Below are positions 22,554 to 34,800 of a stretch of DNA of 64,000 nt, in pieces. The notes beneath the pieces were generated by a model. That model did not search any database and was not told the DNA's origin. It was given only the letters and a program-made list of their open reading frames with translations. The stretch spans positions 434,001 through 498,000 of the forward strand of contig OX344752.2 of NCBI GenBank assembly GCA_947034885.2, written 5' to 3'. Made by a program: the position numbers and the translations under genes. Each line of letters begins with the position of its first letter. The stretch's first letter is position 1. This DNA comes from Thuidium tamariscinum. Taxonomy: Eukaryota > Streptophyta > Bryopsida > Hypnales > Thuidiaceae.

Positions 22554-25500
22554 TGCCATGGAGGACAAAAATTGTTTGCTAAAGGACTTTTCAGGTTCAT
22601 GTAGAGACAAAGAATACACCTATTTAATTAGTTGTAGGATCATATTGTCGTTGATTTTGTAATAGGTCTTATCTTTAAGAAAGATATGTACATTTTCACA
22701 TAGTATTAGTTTTATAAGTCTTGAATTTTTCTTAAAAAATTTACATTTTTATAACTTATCTTTGTAAAAACTTCAATATACTTTCTTTAAAAACCTCAAT
22801 TTTAAAGAAATAGTCACAAAGAAAGACTTCTTTAAAAATTCTAGTATAGCTTTTGATGGATGAGAAGTTATTTGGACAAAACATTGTTCTTAAGCACCTT
22901 ATTCAACATTCAAAATATGAATTTTGGATCATAATGGTTGTAAGAGATGGTAGCAAAGGTTTATAAATGAATTTAGATATGAAGTAGAGGGTACCAAGAC
23001 TATCCATGATCTAAATGGAGGTGATTCATTTAGAAATGTAGAGTATGTAGGACTTGTGCATTTGAGTGGATAGTCATTCAATTTGTTAAAACCTCAATTA
23101 ATAAAATAAAATTCAAATATCATGATGTAATTTTTAAATTATATGTAAGAAATTCATGAATTCTAATACCAATGTTATCAATTATTAAGAACTTATATTA
23201 TGGAATAATTTTCATCATTGTCAATATCTATATACATGTATATCTCTCTCTATGTACCTACATCTATATGCATATTTGTAATAATATAAGTCTAAGTAGA
23301 AACTATAACTTCTTAGATTTTAGTATTTTAAAACTTTGTACACCTACAAGTCCATTTTCTATAATAGATCGGTAGATATTTTTGAAAAAAACAAAAACTA
23401 TTCAAAGAATTAAATGTTGAATGCATTGCTTATGACAATTACTAATCCATTAAGTACATTCAGAGAGACACTTCATAAACTTGTTCATACTAACCCTAAC
23501 ACCATCCTTTATAGAAAGTGCACTAGACTATATCTTAAGCATCAATTCCATAAAGGTGGAGGTTGGTCAAGATTTGCAAGAGTGTAAAGATTTATCATAA
23601 GTTTCATCTTTATGAAGATAATAATTTATTGATAACCTATGAAACAAAGGGCCTATTGTGATTGTTAGTTACATTTGTGTGGTTAAAGCATTGGTAGTAA
23701 AACCAACACCAATAGAATTTAAAACCAATAATTGAAAATTCTCCCTAAAATTCATTGTAATTAAAATATAAGTGATTGCAAGAAGTTTTTTTTCTTCTTT
23801 AAATTTAGACAAGGAAAGCTCATATTATTGTCATTTCTAAGGCTTTTTCATTCTTCCCTACTATTTGAAGTAATTTCCAAATGAACAAATGATATAAAAA
23901 AGTTTTGAAAATTAAAGCAAAAATATACAACATTTGATGGATAAAACAATTATTACACTATGTGACCAAAATCTTGATAAATGGTGTAAAAAAAAGCTAT
24001 AGAATAAATTTTGTATTCTAATAATTTTTTGAGGAAAATATGAATAATCTGCATTGCAACATATTATACAATTTTTTAGTTTGTACCAATATCCAATTAG
24101 TCTGTTTTGTTAGATGAAATTCTATTCTAAACAAGATGTAAGTGAGTGCATATGTATAGGAGAACTTTGAGAATTGCGCCAAATCAAAATCTAATGTAGT
24201 CAATACACAAACATATCAAATATTTAATGTAATTATTATTTTTAAATTAAAAATTAAAAATTATTATTTTTTGAAAATTATTATTTATAAGTAAATTGCT
24301 TCCTTATTACTTTCATCATAGAAAAAGAAATAGACTTGAAACAATTGTCTATTTCCTCAAATCTCCTCAAATGCTCGTCTAAATTAAATTTTGGAACATT
24401 TTTGATACTCTTATGGTTGTCAATTTCCTTTAAGAAATTAAGGGTCAAGAAGAATGAAGTGCTAAAGTTCTTGAAGACCCTACTTCAAAGCCAACTTAAG
24501 ACAACAAATAGTTACTCAACTTAATTTACACACCTATTTTTCAAGTGCTTTAATAGAAGTTACCATAAAAGTAATATATATTCCACTATAGAGTACGTTA
24601 TAAAAGTTGAAGCAAATAGTTCAGAAGTATTCAAGTTACTATAGCATCATTTTTGCTCAATACGAGCCACACAATGAGGTAAGATCTTAAAAACTCCAAA
24701 AGTTATTGAATTTCAAAGTTGACCTTTCTTAATCTAGAAAGTGAACTAGAAGTGCAAGTCAGAGTAGTTAGATTGAGTTTTTTTTCCCAAGTGTTGGATT
24801 CAAATTAGTGATAGATCTCATTTATAGCTTTCCAAAAAATATTAAATATAGAATTTGAAGGTAAATTGAAGAAGTTAGAAGTAGATGAAGTTAGAATGTA
24901 AATTGAATGAAAAATAGATAGAACCTAAAATTTTGGAACAAGATGAGTGAATTTGAAAAGAAATCAAAATGTAAAATTCAAAAGTAGAAAAAAAACTTAA
25001 TTTCAAGTTGTCAAGTGTTAAAAAACCATGGATGAAGTTTGATGAACCGATTAGTGATCAAACTTCATCCACCTATAACTTGTAGTAAAAAAGTCTAATT
25101 AGGAATTTTAATATCAACTTAGAAAACTAGAGTTGGCATCTAAGAGAAGAAAACCTAAAATCACTATAAATGACAAACTAGCAAAAGTTAAACCAAGGTA
25201 TAGGAAGTAAGCAAGTTCAATTAGTCCCCTCTAAGATAAATTAGAAATGGATAATTAGGACCACAAGTGTGAAGAACTACCTTATTAAAAGTTTGAAGTG
25301 TGTTCCAATTCACAAACAATTTAAAATCATAAAAGATATAGGTGGATGAAGTAATGAACTAGGGTTGAATGAAAAGATAGGAAAATCATCCAAAACAACC
25401 AAAACTTAGAAATCCAGTGGAAGTCATTACTCAAAATACATCTTGAAAATCTCAATTCATTCCTAAAGTGAGATCTCTTTTAAACCATAGATAAAGTTTA

Positions 25501-27342
25501 ATGAACTAATTAGTAGTCAAAGTTCATCTATCTATAATTTTGCTAGAAAAGTTGGATTAGAGTGATCTTTACACTTTTGAAAAGGAAAAAGGATGCTCTA
25601 CAAATTTAAGTTAATAGTTTTGGTCTAAACAATTGTTCATAGAAAACTACAGTGGCCTTAGTAATTAACCATAAACCTTTGTGATTATGTTGCCAATCAA
25701 CATTTCAATCCAATTCTACAATTTGAGTCACTTAGGTACTTAAAAAGATTCATTGCTTAGAAGGCACAACAAATTATGCCTAGGCACCTACTAGTAGAAG
25801 CATATTTTGATAAACAAAAGAATTTGGTTGTGATAGGTTATTTAATATGGGTGGGTAATTAATTGCTCACAAGCAAGGTAAAAAAATTTTGAGTTTTAAG
25901 AAAAGTAAAAATTTCTTTTCATAGATTATATTTTTGTCTACATGAAAAGCTTTGATTCAATCTTTTTGGATTTGTTATGAGAGAATTATGAACAATCTTG
26001 TGCTTTTGGACAATTTGATCATCTTCTTGATGAAATAATTTATAGGATTCAATTCTAAATGCAATTTTTATAATTTTTTAGAAAAAATAATTTCACATGG
26101 TTTATTTTCTTTTTAGAAGAATCTCACCATTAGGATTAGTGCATTTTAATTCCATTTTTGAGATATAAATAATTTAGATTTTCCTTCTATCTTCTACCTA
26201 TTTCTATTCAACAATTTTTAAGAGAATGAATTTTAAGTTTTTTTGTACTTTTCTTTTTCTTACTTAGAATTTTAACTTAATTGAATAGGACAAAGATTTA
26301 ATCCCTAAGTGCCTAAGCCTTGGCAAGTGTGTTTTTCTTATGAAAAAAGAACATCAACTTCTAATAATCTCCAATGAAGCAATTTTTTTTTCAAAATCCA
26401 ACTACATAAATGATTTAAAAGTTTGTATGTTAGTATGCAAACTAATTTTGAGTGCAAAATTGCAAAGGAGTTCTGAGAATATAACAAGAAAAATGTTGGT
26501 TTTATATTTTTAGTATATTGCCCTTCCGCATAATGTTTTAGAAATTTGTATATTATAGTTTTTTGGAATTAATGGTGACATGAATAACCACAAATAGTGT
26601 TATTACACTAAAATGTACTTTCAAAAAACTTAATTTCACTTGAAAATCTATCAAATTCATTACACAATCCATCTAGCAATTGTTGAAATACAAATTTTTC
26701 TATAACTAGAAATTGCAAGTATCTTCAAGTCAACACTTGCATGTTTAAATTATCAAATACTGAAAATCATGAAAATGATTTAGTCTTTCTATAAGGACTA
26801 TTTTCAAACCATTTGGATAAGTACAATTTCTTAGATCTCAAATCAAATGAAATTGGCAAGTTGTGCACAAAACTAAAAAATGAACTAAAATTGGCAAGCT
26901 TTAATCTCCACTAATGTTGCATACATACCTTTGAAGATCCCTCAATAATCAAATATTTACTTTTTTCTATGAAAAATGAAAGTTTTCAATAGTTAACTCT
27001 AAAATCTATCCAAATTATTTTTGAAATGGTCAAAGGAATTTAACTACCATTCAAATTTGAGCCTAAAATTTTAGAGTGACCATATAATTTATGGTCTCTC
27101 AAGAAGTTAGGGGTCAAAACTCAAAACTTTGTAGGGCAAAAAATAAAGTTAAGATGGTCCAAAGTCAAATAATCTAGTCCCGCAATGTATTAAAAAAAAC
27201 TTGTTTCTTTTACTTAAAATGTTGAGATTTTGCAATCTATGTCGTCAAAATTACTCAAATTTTTTCCACACACTCTTATACTAGTTAGTTGTAAGATTCT
27301 ATGATTAGACATGATAGATAAATAGATAGATAGACAGATAGG
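22554..27342. other. AT-rich desert
   Basis: No gene was recognised. The stretch is noncoding apart from short chance frames. It holds a small duplicated segment (about 25023-25105 and 25488-25562) and a GATA-type microsatellite near 27311-27341, into which the next element appears to have inserted. Confidence 0.5.
25023..25105 (+). repeat. Short duplicated hairpin segment
   Basis: An approximately 80-bp segment beginning 'aaccatggatgaagtttgatg' recurs degenerately at 25488-25562. In the first copy GATGAAGTTTGAT and ATCAAACTTCATC form an exact 13-bp stem around 'gaaccgattagtg'. Its nature is unknown. Confidence 0.5.
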
Positions 27343-28091
27343 GGTGATTGCAAGAAACACTTGTCCTATTTCTTGTCTCCTTGACCTCCAACAAGTAGTT
27401 TTTTGCTCATAGCTTTTGAAATTTTTTCCCTATCACCTTGAAATTTGTAATGAAGGTGAAAACAAAAGTTTTGTATATTGTGTAATTTTTTCAATTTTTA
27501 AAAATTATTTTACTATTTTTAAATTGCCCCCTACTGGTTGTCTACCTTGGCCATTTTGGAGTTTTTTTGGCCTATTTTTTACTCACATATCCGAATTTGA
27601 AGCCACAAATTGGACAAGTTGAAGGTATACTAACATTTCAAGGATTGACAATGAATTTTTATTAAAATAGTAAAATGTCTATTGTCCACATGGGGTCAAA
27701 GTGACCTTCTTTTGTATGAATGCTACAAAGAGGGAAAAAAAATTTAGAGGAATTTTTTGTTGCAATATGAGTACAATTTTGTTTAGAAAAATGGCTTCTT
27801 TTTAAAATAATTTTTTGATTTTTTTGAATTATTAAAAAAAGAAGGTCCATAGACCTTTTTTCTGCTATTTTTTGCTTCCTGTGGCTTGAGAAGTACTTGT
27901 AGTCTATAGTACTGTATAGTATTGCATAGTACGACACTGATGGCCTAGATCTGCAGGCACGCAAAATTGACAATTGAGATTTGTAGGTGCGAATTAGATG
28001 TGTTGTACTGTTAGGATCGCATAGTATTGTCAGTACTATGTTGAAAAACAATGTTTTGAGCCAAAAACGTGAAGTGTTTCTTGCAATCACC
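27343..28091. mobile_element. GTGATTGCAAGAAACACTT-ended element, copy 1
   Basis: The ends are GGTGATTGCAAGAAACACTT and its complement (AAGTGTTTCTTGCAATCACC), about 20 bp perfect. The body matches 57966-58715 nearly throughout: 'cacatggggtcaaagtgacc', 'aaaacgtgaagtgtttcttg', and the stretch with repeated 'tagtattgcatagtac'. It sits in a GATA microsatellite, so the target duplication cannot be read. No transposase frame is visible; the minus-strand frame at 27662-28090 merely spans the element. The superfamily is unassigned. Confidence 0.75.
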
Positions 28092-29473
28092 TATAGATAG
28101 ATTTGAGGTTTTTTTTACTCTTTGCTATAGAAATGATAATTTAAATGTTTTTTTTAATAGAAAGAAGGCCTTGGTCTTTTAGAGGCTAAATTTTTTGAGG
28201 CATAGCTCCATAGTTTTTGTCTATGTCTATCAACAAATTCCTTGATTATTAAAATGAAAAATTGAGAGTGGTGAGAATTATGCCTTATTTTCAAATACCT
28301 CATGAATTTTTCTTGATTGCAATTTTTTTCTCTTGTATTAGTTTAGGTCTTAATGTGGTAATTTGTTGTAAAGATGGTATATCTAATGGGATACAACCGT
28401 TGTCCTCTTCTTCATCTTTTTCCATAGCACTTGCTAGAAGAATGTTTTTAACACTTGTTTAAGTGCTATTCTATATATCCATTTGATCATACCATCTACA
28501 ATCTTATTTCTAATCCACACCTATGATCTCATTAGCCTTCTTATCATTTCTACAATACTTCAAAATGGATTTGTATTTCTTCTTGTAAGATACTGACGAG
28601 CACGTGATTCCTCAAATTCCAACAACCAACCTCCTAGAATATAATTTATCTATATAGTCATATCTAGGATTGAAAAAGAAAACTACAAAAAAAAAAGATA
28701 AAATATACACTCTAAAGTAATAGAATTGACTTTTGGAAAAATGACAATATGTTGTCTTGCTTATTTTAGGGTGTATGAAAGAATTGAAGAAGTTTGTGGA
28801 TACCAAACTTGTTAGAGGGAATGTTACAACTAGAATCAAGGGGGATTTGCAACGTTTGTAGGAATTGTAGCAATGCTTGTAGTGTTGTCAGGAACAAAGC
28901 AGTGCTTGAAGCAACGTTTGGCAAGAGGCAATTTTCTAAGCAACTTTTAAGCAGCATTTAATGAGAGAACTCCCACATATTGTGTTCCCAATGAGTTTCC
29001 ATGTGGAGGGCAATATCTCATAAGTATTGTGCTTCATGAGGCTCCGGTGAAGTATAAGATGCATGATGTTCTCTCTCTATGAAAAACGCATGTTGAGTAT
29101 TTTTCCAACTGAAGAAGTACAACATGTGTTTAACATTGTACTGCATTTTGCATACTAAGCAGTACAATACATCTTATAATATTGTGCAAATATTGTATAT
29201 ACAATTAAAATTTTAATTGGTCTAAAATGTTGAAAATCTACCCTCACACTAATAGACAAGTTATTGGGAATGAATGTTCCCAAAGAAGAAAACAAGTACA
29301 ATAATATGAGAGTTCAAGTTCACTTGTTTCCAAAGAAGCATCAAATGTTACTAAAAGCATGTACCAAAACGTTGCTTCATATGAACAATGTCTTTAGTCA
29401 AGCTTGAATAATGTTTAATTGTCCTTCCAAATTTACTTTTCTAGCGTATTGAGCAACGTCTGAGGTGATGCAG
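28092..29473. other. Intergenic DNA between two related elements
   Basis: No gene was recognised. Small frames at 28262-28462 (plus) and 28612-28957 (minus) show no family motif. Confidence 0.45.
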
Positions 29474-30205
29474 GGTCATTGCAAGAAACACCTGTACTAT
29501 TTTGTGTCACACGTTGCATGCTGATCAGTTTTTTGGCCATAACTTTTGTGTTTTAGCTCCAAATGACCCAAGATTTAAAGTAAAGGTACTCATAACTATT
29601 ATACACCTTCTTTGATTTTTTCATAATTTTCAAAAATATTTTACTATCCAAAAATAGACCCCAATTAGATGTCACACTTGGTAGTTTAAGGGTTTTTTTA
29701 TACCTGAGCTATACCTTTTTTTAATGAATTTGAGATGAAATTTGGATGAGATGGTCTTCTAGTAGATTTCTAACTCTCCAGGGAAGGATTTTAAAAAAAA
29801 GTTAATTTTGTGAGGTGTGGAGGTCTACAAAGTGAGCTCCCTTCTGCTTGTATTTTGAAACATATAAAATATTATTTTGGTGGACTTTTTTGTGAATGAC
29901 CATCTCCATAAAGTTGTTGCAAATGTTCACTTTTTATTTTTTGAAAATACTTATTTTTACTATTTTTCCCTAATTTTTGAATCAAAGTACCTATTTTCTC
30001 GAGATTTGGCACTTTTCAAGTTTTCCTACTTAGAGAATTTTTCTATCAATTTCCTTTGGTGAAAACCTTCATTTTAGAGGTATATACATTATTCCTATTT
30101 TTTTTTAAATTTTAAATTTTTTTTCTAATTTTATAGTACTACTGAAAAAATCATGAGTATTGTTGGAAAACGCAACAAATAGGACAGGTGTTTCTTGCAA
30201 TGACC
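29474..30205. mobile_element. GCAAGAAACAC-ended element, copy 2 (subfamily 2)
   Basis: The ends are GGTCATTGCAAGAAACACCTG and its complement, with the match continuing into 'tcctattt'. Its interior is related to 41240-41792 and 42216-42545 (both inverted relative to it) and 59410-60140. Shared phrases include 'ggccataacttttgtgt', 'ttctcgagatttggcacttttc' and 'ctccataaagttgttgc'. It is only loosely related inside to copy 1, so at least two subfamilies share these ends. Noncoding. Confidence 0.7.
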
Positions 30206-31640
30206 TTGCAAATGGTACTTAATTTTAGTAGTGGATTGTACGTTGATTGAAGATGTAAATCTTCTTGCCATGAGGAATTAAGGAGGGAATCTAAAGTTCA
30301 ATTCTCTTTGTATGCCAATGCAAATTTCAAGTGAATTCCCTAGGTATGAACCTTTTGCAACTATTTTTTATTACATATTTTGGAGGTAGGGTATTTTTGG
30401 ACTTTCAACCTTCAATGGCCAACTATAGTCAATTTAGCCAAGGCTAAAAGCCTAAAAGCCTTTAATGTCTACTTTTGTTTTTCCTAAATTGTTGATGGTA
30501 AAGTAAAAATATCGAAGTTTTAAAAGTTTTTTTAGATATCATGTATTTTTTTGGTGTTTTTAAGAAATTCCTCTTTCATTTTGACTCAAATTGCTATGTC
30601 CTACTTGACTTCCTTTTCTTCATTTAACGTGTTGTTTTAATTAATTTTGGAAATATTCATAGTCTAAAATTATTATCGCTTTTGCAATTGAATGATGAAA
30701 ATATGATTTAGTTTACATGTTGTCCAAATGTGGACTTTTGAGTTTAAATGGATCAAAATCATCATTTTGGATCAAATAGAATTTAAAATAAGTAAATAGT
30801 AGACATGTATCGGTTGCCAACCAATACATTTTCATGCATAGAGAATCAAGATATTAGCAAAAAGGTCCAAAATTAATTAATTTGAAGCCCAACTCAAGGT
30901 TGGTAGACCAAAGGCCAAATGCCTAAAGTGAAAAGTGGAAAGTGAAACATGAATCGTAAAATGCAAAACGTGAAACATGAGAAATGAAACTTGAAACATA
31001 AAATGTGAAACGTGTAACATCAATAGTCACAGTTCCAAGTCCATCATGGCCGAAAAATCAAGAGTCTTATTCCTTTCTTAACATTTACAATTCTATGAAT
31101 AGTGTAGAAAATATCAATGAAAATAACTTTAATCCTGGAAAACCTAAAAAAGCTACAAAGTCAAATCCATGAGTAACCAATAAAATTGTGAGTACTACTA
31201 AAGGTTACGGAGTATCCTTACGTACGTGTGCTACCCGCACAACATATCCTGGACAAACTTTTACCCTTGTCAAAAGAACTTCCAAAAAAGAACTTCCCAA
31301 AATTCTATATCCAATTACATGAAGAAAAGTTCAACTAAAAAGAAAAGAAATCCATTTGGGGCCTAGCAAATCTGACCCATTGAGCAGTAATTGATGTTCA
31401 GAAAGCTAAAAACAAAAGTGTTATTTCAACCAGTGTAAAGAGTGCCTCACTGCAGGGAAAAGAATAACTAGGTGGGCGCCAATAGTCCATTCCCTACTTC
31501 TCTGGCAGCTCAGTTGGCCCAATCATTTCATCTCCTCTCCTTCGATCACTCTGATTTACGGCGCTCATCAGCTCCCGAAGAGCAATGTCAGTAACAAACT
31601 AACTAATCGGCCTCCATTCTGCTGAAAGTCCACTCAGTTT
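30206..31640. other. Upstream flank of the decarboxylase gene
   Basis: AT-rich and unrecognised until about 31400, after which GC content rises toward the gene. A run of imperfect 'aacatgaaac' and 'gtgaaacat' motifs lies at 30930-31020. Confidence 0.4.
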
Positions 31641-31814
31641 TTTCCTTCAGAATCTGAACTTGGCAATGTCTGCGCGCGTTCCTCTCAACTTTCCATATAT
31701 GTGCAATCCTGCTTGAATGTCTTTACTGCCTTGACTTAAATTTCCTCAGTTCATTGTGGCTATGTAATGCCATTAATTGCCGCCCGTCTTTCTTGCGATT
31801 TTCTTGGACATTCG

Positions 31815-34800
31815 ATGCAGTTTGCCAATTCCGCTGGGATGTGTGTACGGTCCGCGATGGTTTTTGTTTTGTTTTCTTCGTTTCTGATTTGAATTGGTGG
31901 TGTTGTGCATGTGTGCGTGACAGGGGAAGTCTTGAAGGTGGTGGAGCAGGGAGGTCGATTCTGACCAAACCTTTGGACGCCGAAGAGTTTCGGAATCATG
32001 CACATCAGATGGTGGATTTCATCGCTGATTACCACCGGGATATCGAAAACTTTCCCGTAAGAAGTCAAGTCCAGGTATGCATACTAAGCGCACGAGAATC
32101 ACTTCACGTACTGATTTTTCATACATAACTGTACGTGCATGGTAATACTAACTGATCAAACTTCAGGGGCCATTTTACACTATATTTACACTCCCTGTGT
32201 ATGTGTAGTTGCAACACGTGTCCAAAATTACTGTAATTAGTAAAGTTTTTACAGGTGTCAAATTTTAAAGTTCAGTGGGAAAAACGAGACTCACCAGGAA
32301 TCAACACCGGGAACGTGATATGAGTTTCCTGTGATGGTGGAGAAGTGCACCGGTCAAGAATTGCAGGGAAATGGAGCAATATGATTGGAGCCTGAAGTTT
32401 TGTTTTCCATCAAGAATGGGTTTAGAAACTTGGTCTCTTGGAGAAGTCCAACTTCATTTATTGTCTTTCCATTGTGGCACATATCAAGTCATGCAATTGA
32501 GGGCTTCCTTTATTTCAAATAGCATAAGTCAACTCTCTGCATGCTGTTTCTTTTTTCACAGTGCAAATCTCTCCTCTTGGTGAAGTTGTGTGGTGAACTT
32601 CACTTTGTGAAAATGTCCACAAGAAAATGTGTCATTACTTGATGTTTACTCTACAATTGGTCAAGACTTTCTATGGCATTATTTTACTATCTTTTCATGT
32701 TCTAGAACATCACACCGGTTGCCTCCAATAACCAAACTTCTTGCCCGACCTGGTCCAACTGGTGCACTTCCCCACCATAGTGTGAAGTGGCCCTCACTCT
32801 TTTGAATGAGGGCAAGTTGGAATATGGTTGCACTGCACCAAATTTTACGATTCAAGTAAAATTTTGTGGAGACACAGTTAAAATTCTAGGTGCCGCTAAT
32901 TCCCGTACCTCAGGAATGGGACAAATCAGTGTACTGGCGATGGAAATGACCTCACATTCTGTTTTTTTAACAATCCTCATGGTTTAGGATTTGGTTGTCT
33001 CCGGGTTTGGGGCTATGGTAAGAAAGCAAATCATGCTTATGAACTGCATGTGTTTGGCTCCCTGTTTCAGCCAGGGTACTTACAGAAATTGCTGCCTGAA
33101 AATGCTCCAGATGAGCCAGAAGCACTCGAAGATATTTTATCTGGTAAGTTCTTGCCGTAGGACATTGAAGATTTAATTCACAATTGGGCCTTCTGCTCTT
33201 TAGCAATTTTGAGAAGTTTATATGGGGGCTTTCCAGTCATGTTCAATTTATTTAAGTATTTTTTGATCAACACGTGCATGCAACGTTATTCGCTAATTCT
33301 GGTGACCGATCAAAAATGGTCACATCTGAGTTCATGTTTTTCACTGTTTGAATTGAATCAAGCATGAGTCCTAAGTGCTTCAGGGTTTTAAGCATCGCTG
33401 AATTTAACGCTCAAAGTAAGTTCACATGTGGTTTGTGTTAACTTGAGCGATGTAATTAACTCATTTTTCGCCTTCATTGTGTAATTAAGTTCCCTGATCA
33501 TTCTACATTTTTTTTTGGGTCAACTGGGGAACTTGATATGCTGGAACGCTGATGGGCTGCAGACGTGCAGAGCAAAATAGTGCCTGGAGTCACGCATTGG
33601 CAGAGCCCCACCTTCTTTGGCTACTATCCTTCGAACAGCAGCACTGCCAGCTTTCTCGGGGAGATGCTGTGTGGGGGCTTCAGCGTTGTTGGCTTCAGCT
33701 GGATCACCTCCCCAGCTGCAACAGAGCTGGAAATGATAGTTCTGGACTGGCTTGGCAAACTCTTGCAGCTCCCGAACGAGTTTCTTTCATCTGGTGAAGA
33801 ATTGAATGATTCATGCTGTGTCGATCGCAACTTCATTAAAACTAGCTTTTGAAGTTTTTAGAAAGCGCGCTAGTAAGACTGTTTGGGGTTGAGCGCGCAG
33901 TGTTGTATATGTTCCCACCTTAATTTTATGATGTGCTTTCATAGAGAAATTATCGAGAACTTCTCCTGATCAAAGGCCATATATATTAACGTGCAGGCAA
34001 GGGGGGAGGTGTGATCCAAGGCACTGCCAGCGAAGCTGTGTTAGTCGCCATGTTAGCAGCCCGGAAGCGTGCAGTGGAAAAAGCAAGCAGAGATCGAGGG
34101 CTCTCGGAATTTGAAGCTCTAGGGAAGTTAGTAGCTTACACGTCCGATCAAGCCCACTCGTGTGTCAACAAGGCTGCTCAGGTACTACGCGGTCCTTCTA
34201 CTTCAATTCTACCCGTTTAAATCTTCAGGGACCAATTCAAGAAGCTGCCCAAATTGAATGTCATGTTCTTTACAGTAGAGCATGTAGGGATTTTCTTTGA
34301 CGAATTTATTGACCAACGCTTGCATGCGCGCAGTGTTCTCCTCTGATTTAGGTGTAGAATTTTACCCCGTCTGCGTTGTTGATTTTTTACATTACATGGG
34401 CCACTTTCAACCGTGAATCCTTGGGCCTTTCGGGGTCAACCGCTTGTGCCTTTCATCTGATTTCTTGCGGGATTGTTGTTGACCATTGATTTTCCTCTCC
34501 AGATTGCAGGCGTCAGTTTAGAACATCTCAGGCTCATTCCAACAGATGCTTCGACGAGCTACTCCATGTCCCCTGAAGTACTTGCAAAGACCGTTGCTGC
34601 TGATGTCGCAGCTGGACTAGTGCCTTTCTTTCTCTGCGGAGTGGTACTCCCTCTAACCCTCGATCGAGTCACTTGTTTTTTCAGAGCCCGCTTAATTGTT
34701 TACAGAGTTCTTCCGATTGTTTGTCTTTTGGGAGTAAAATCTACGACATCAATTTCCAGTACGGTATTTGGAAGGATACTCGGGGATGTTTGGCAACTAT

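Noticed and set aside
31754..32128. 124-codon frame taken as an unspliced start of the decarboxylase
   Set aside because: Its first 55 residues are Cys/Trp/Phe-rich and unlike the family, the start of intron 2 would be read as coding, and a T-rich GT-AG interval fits the 5' part.
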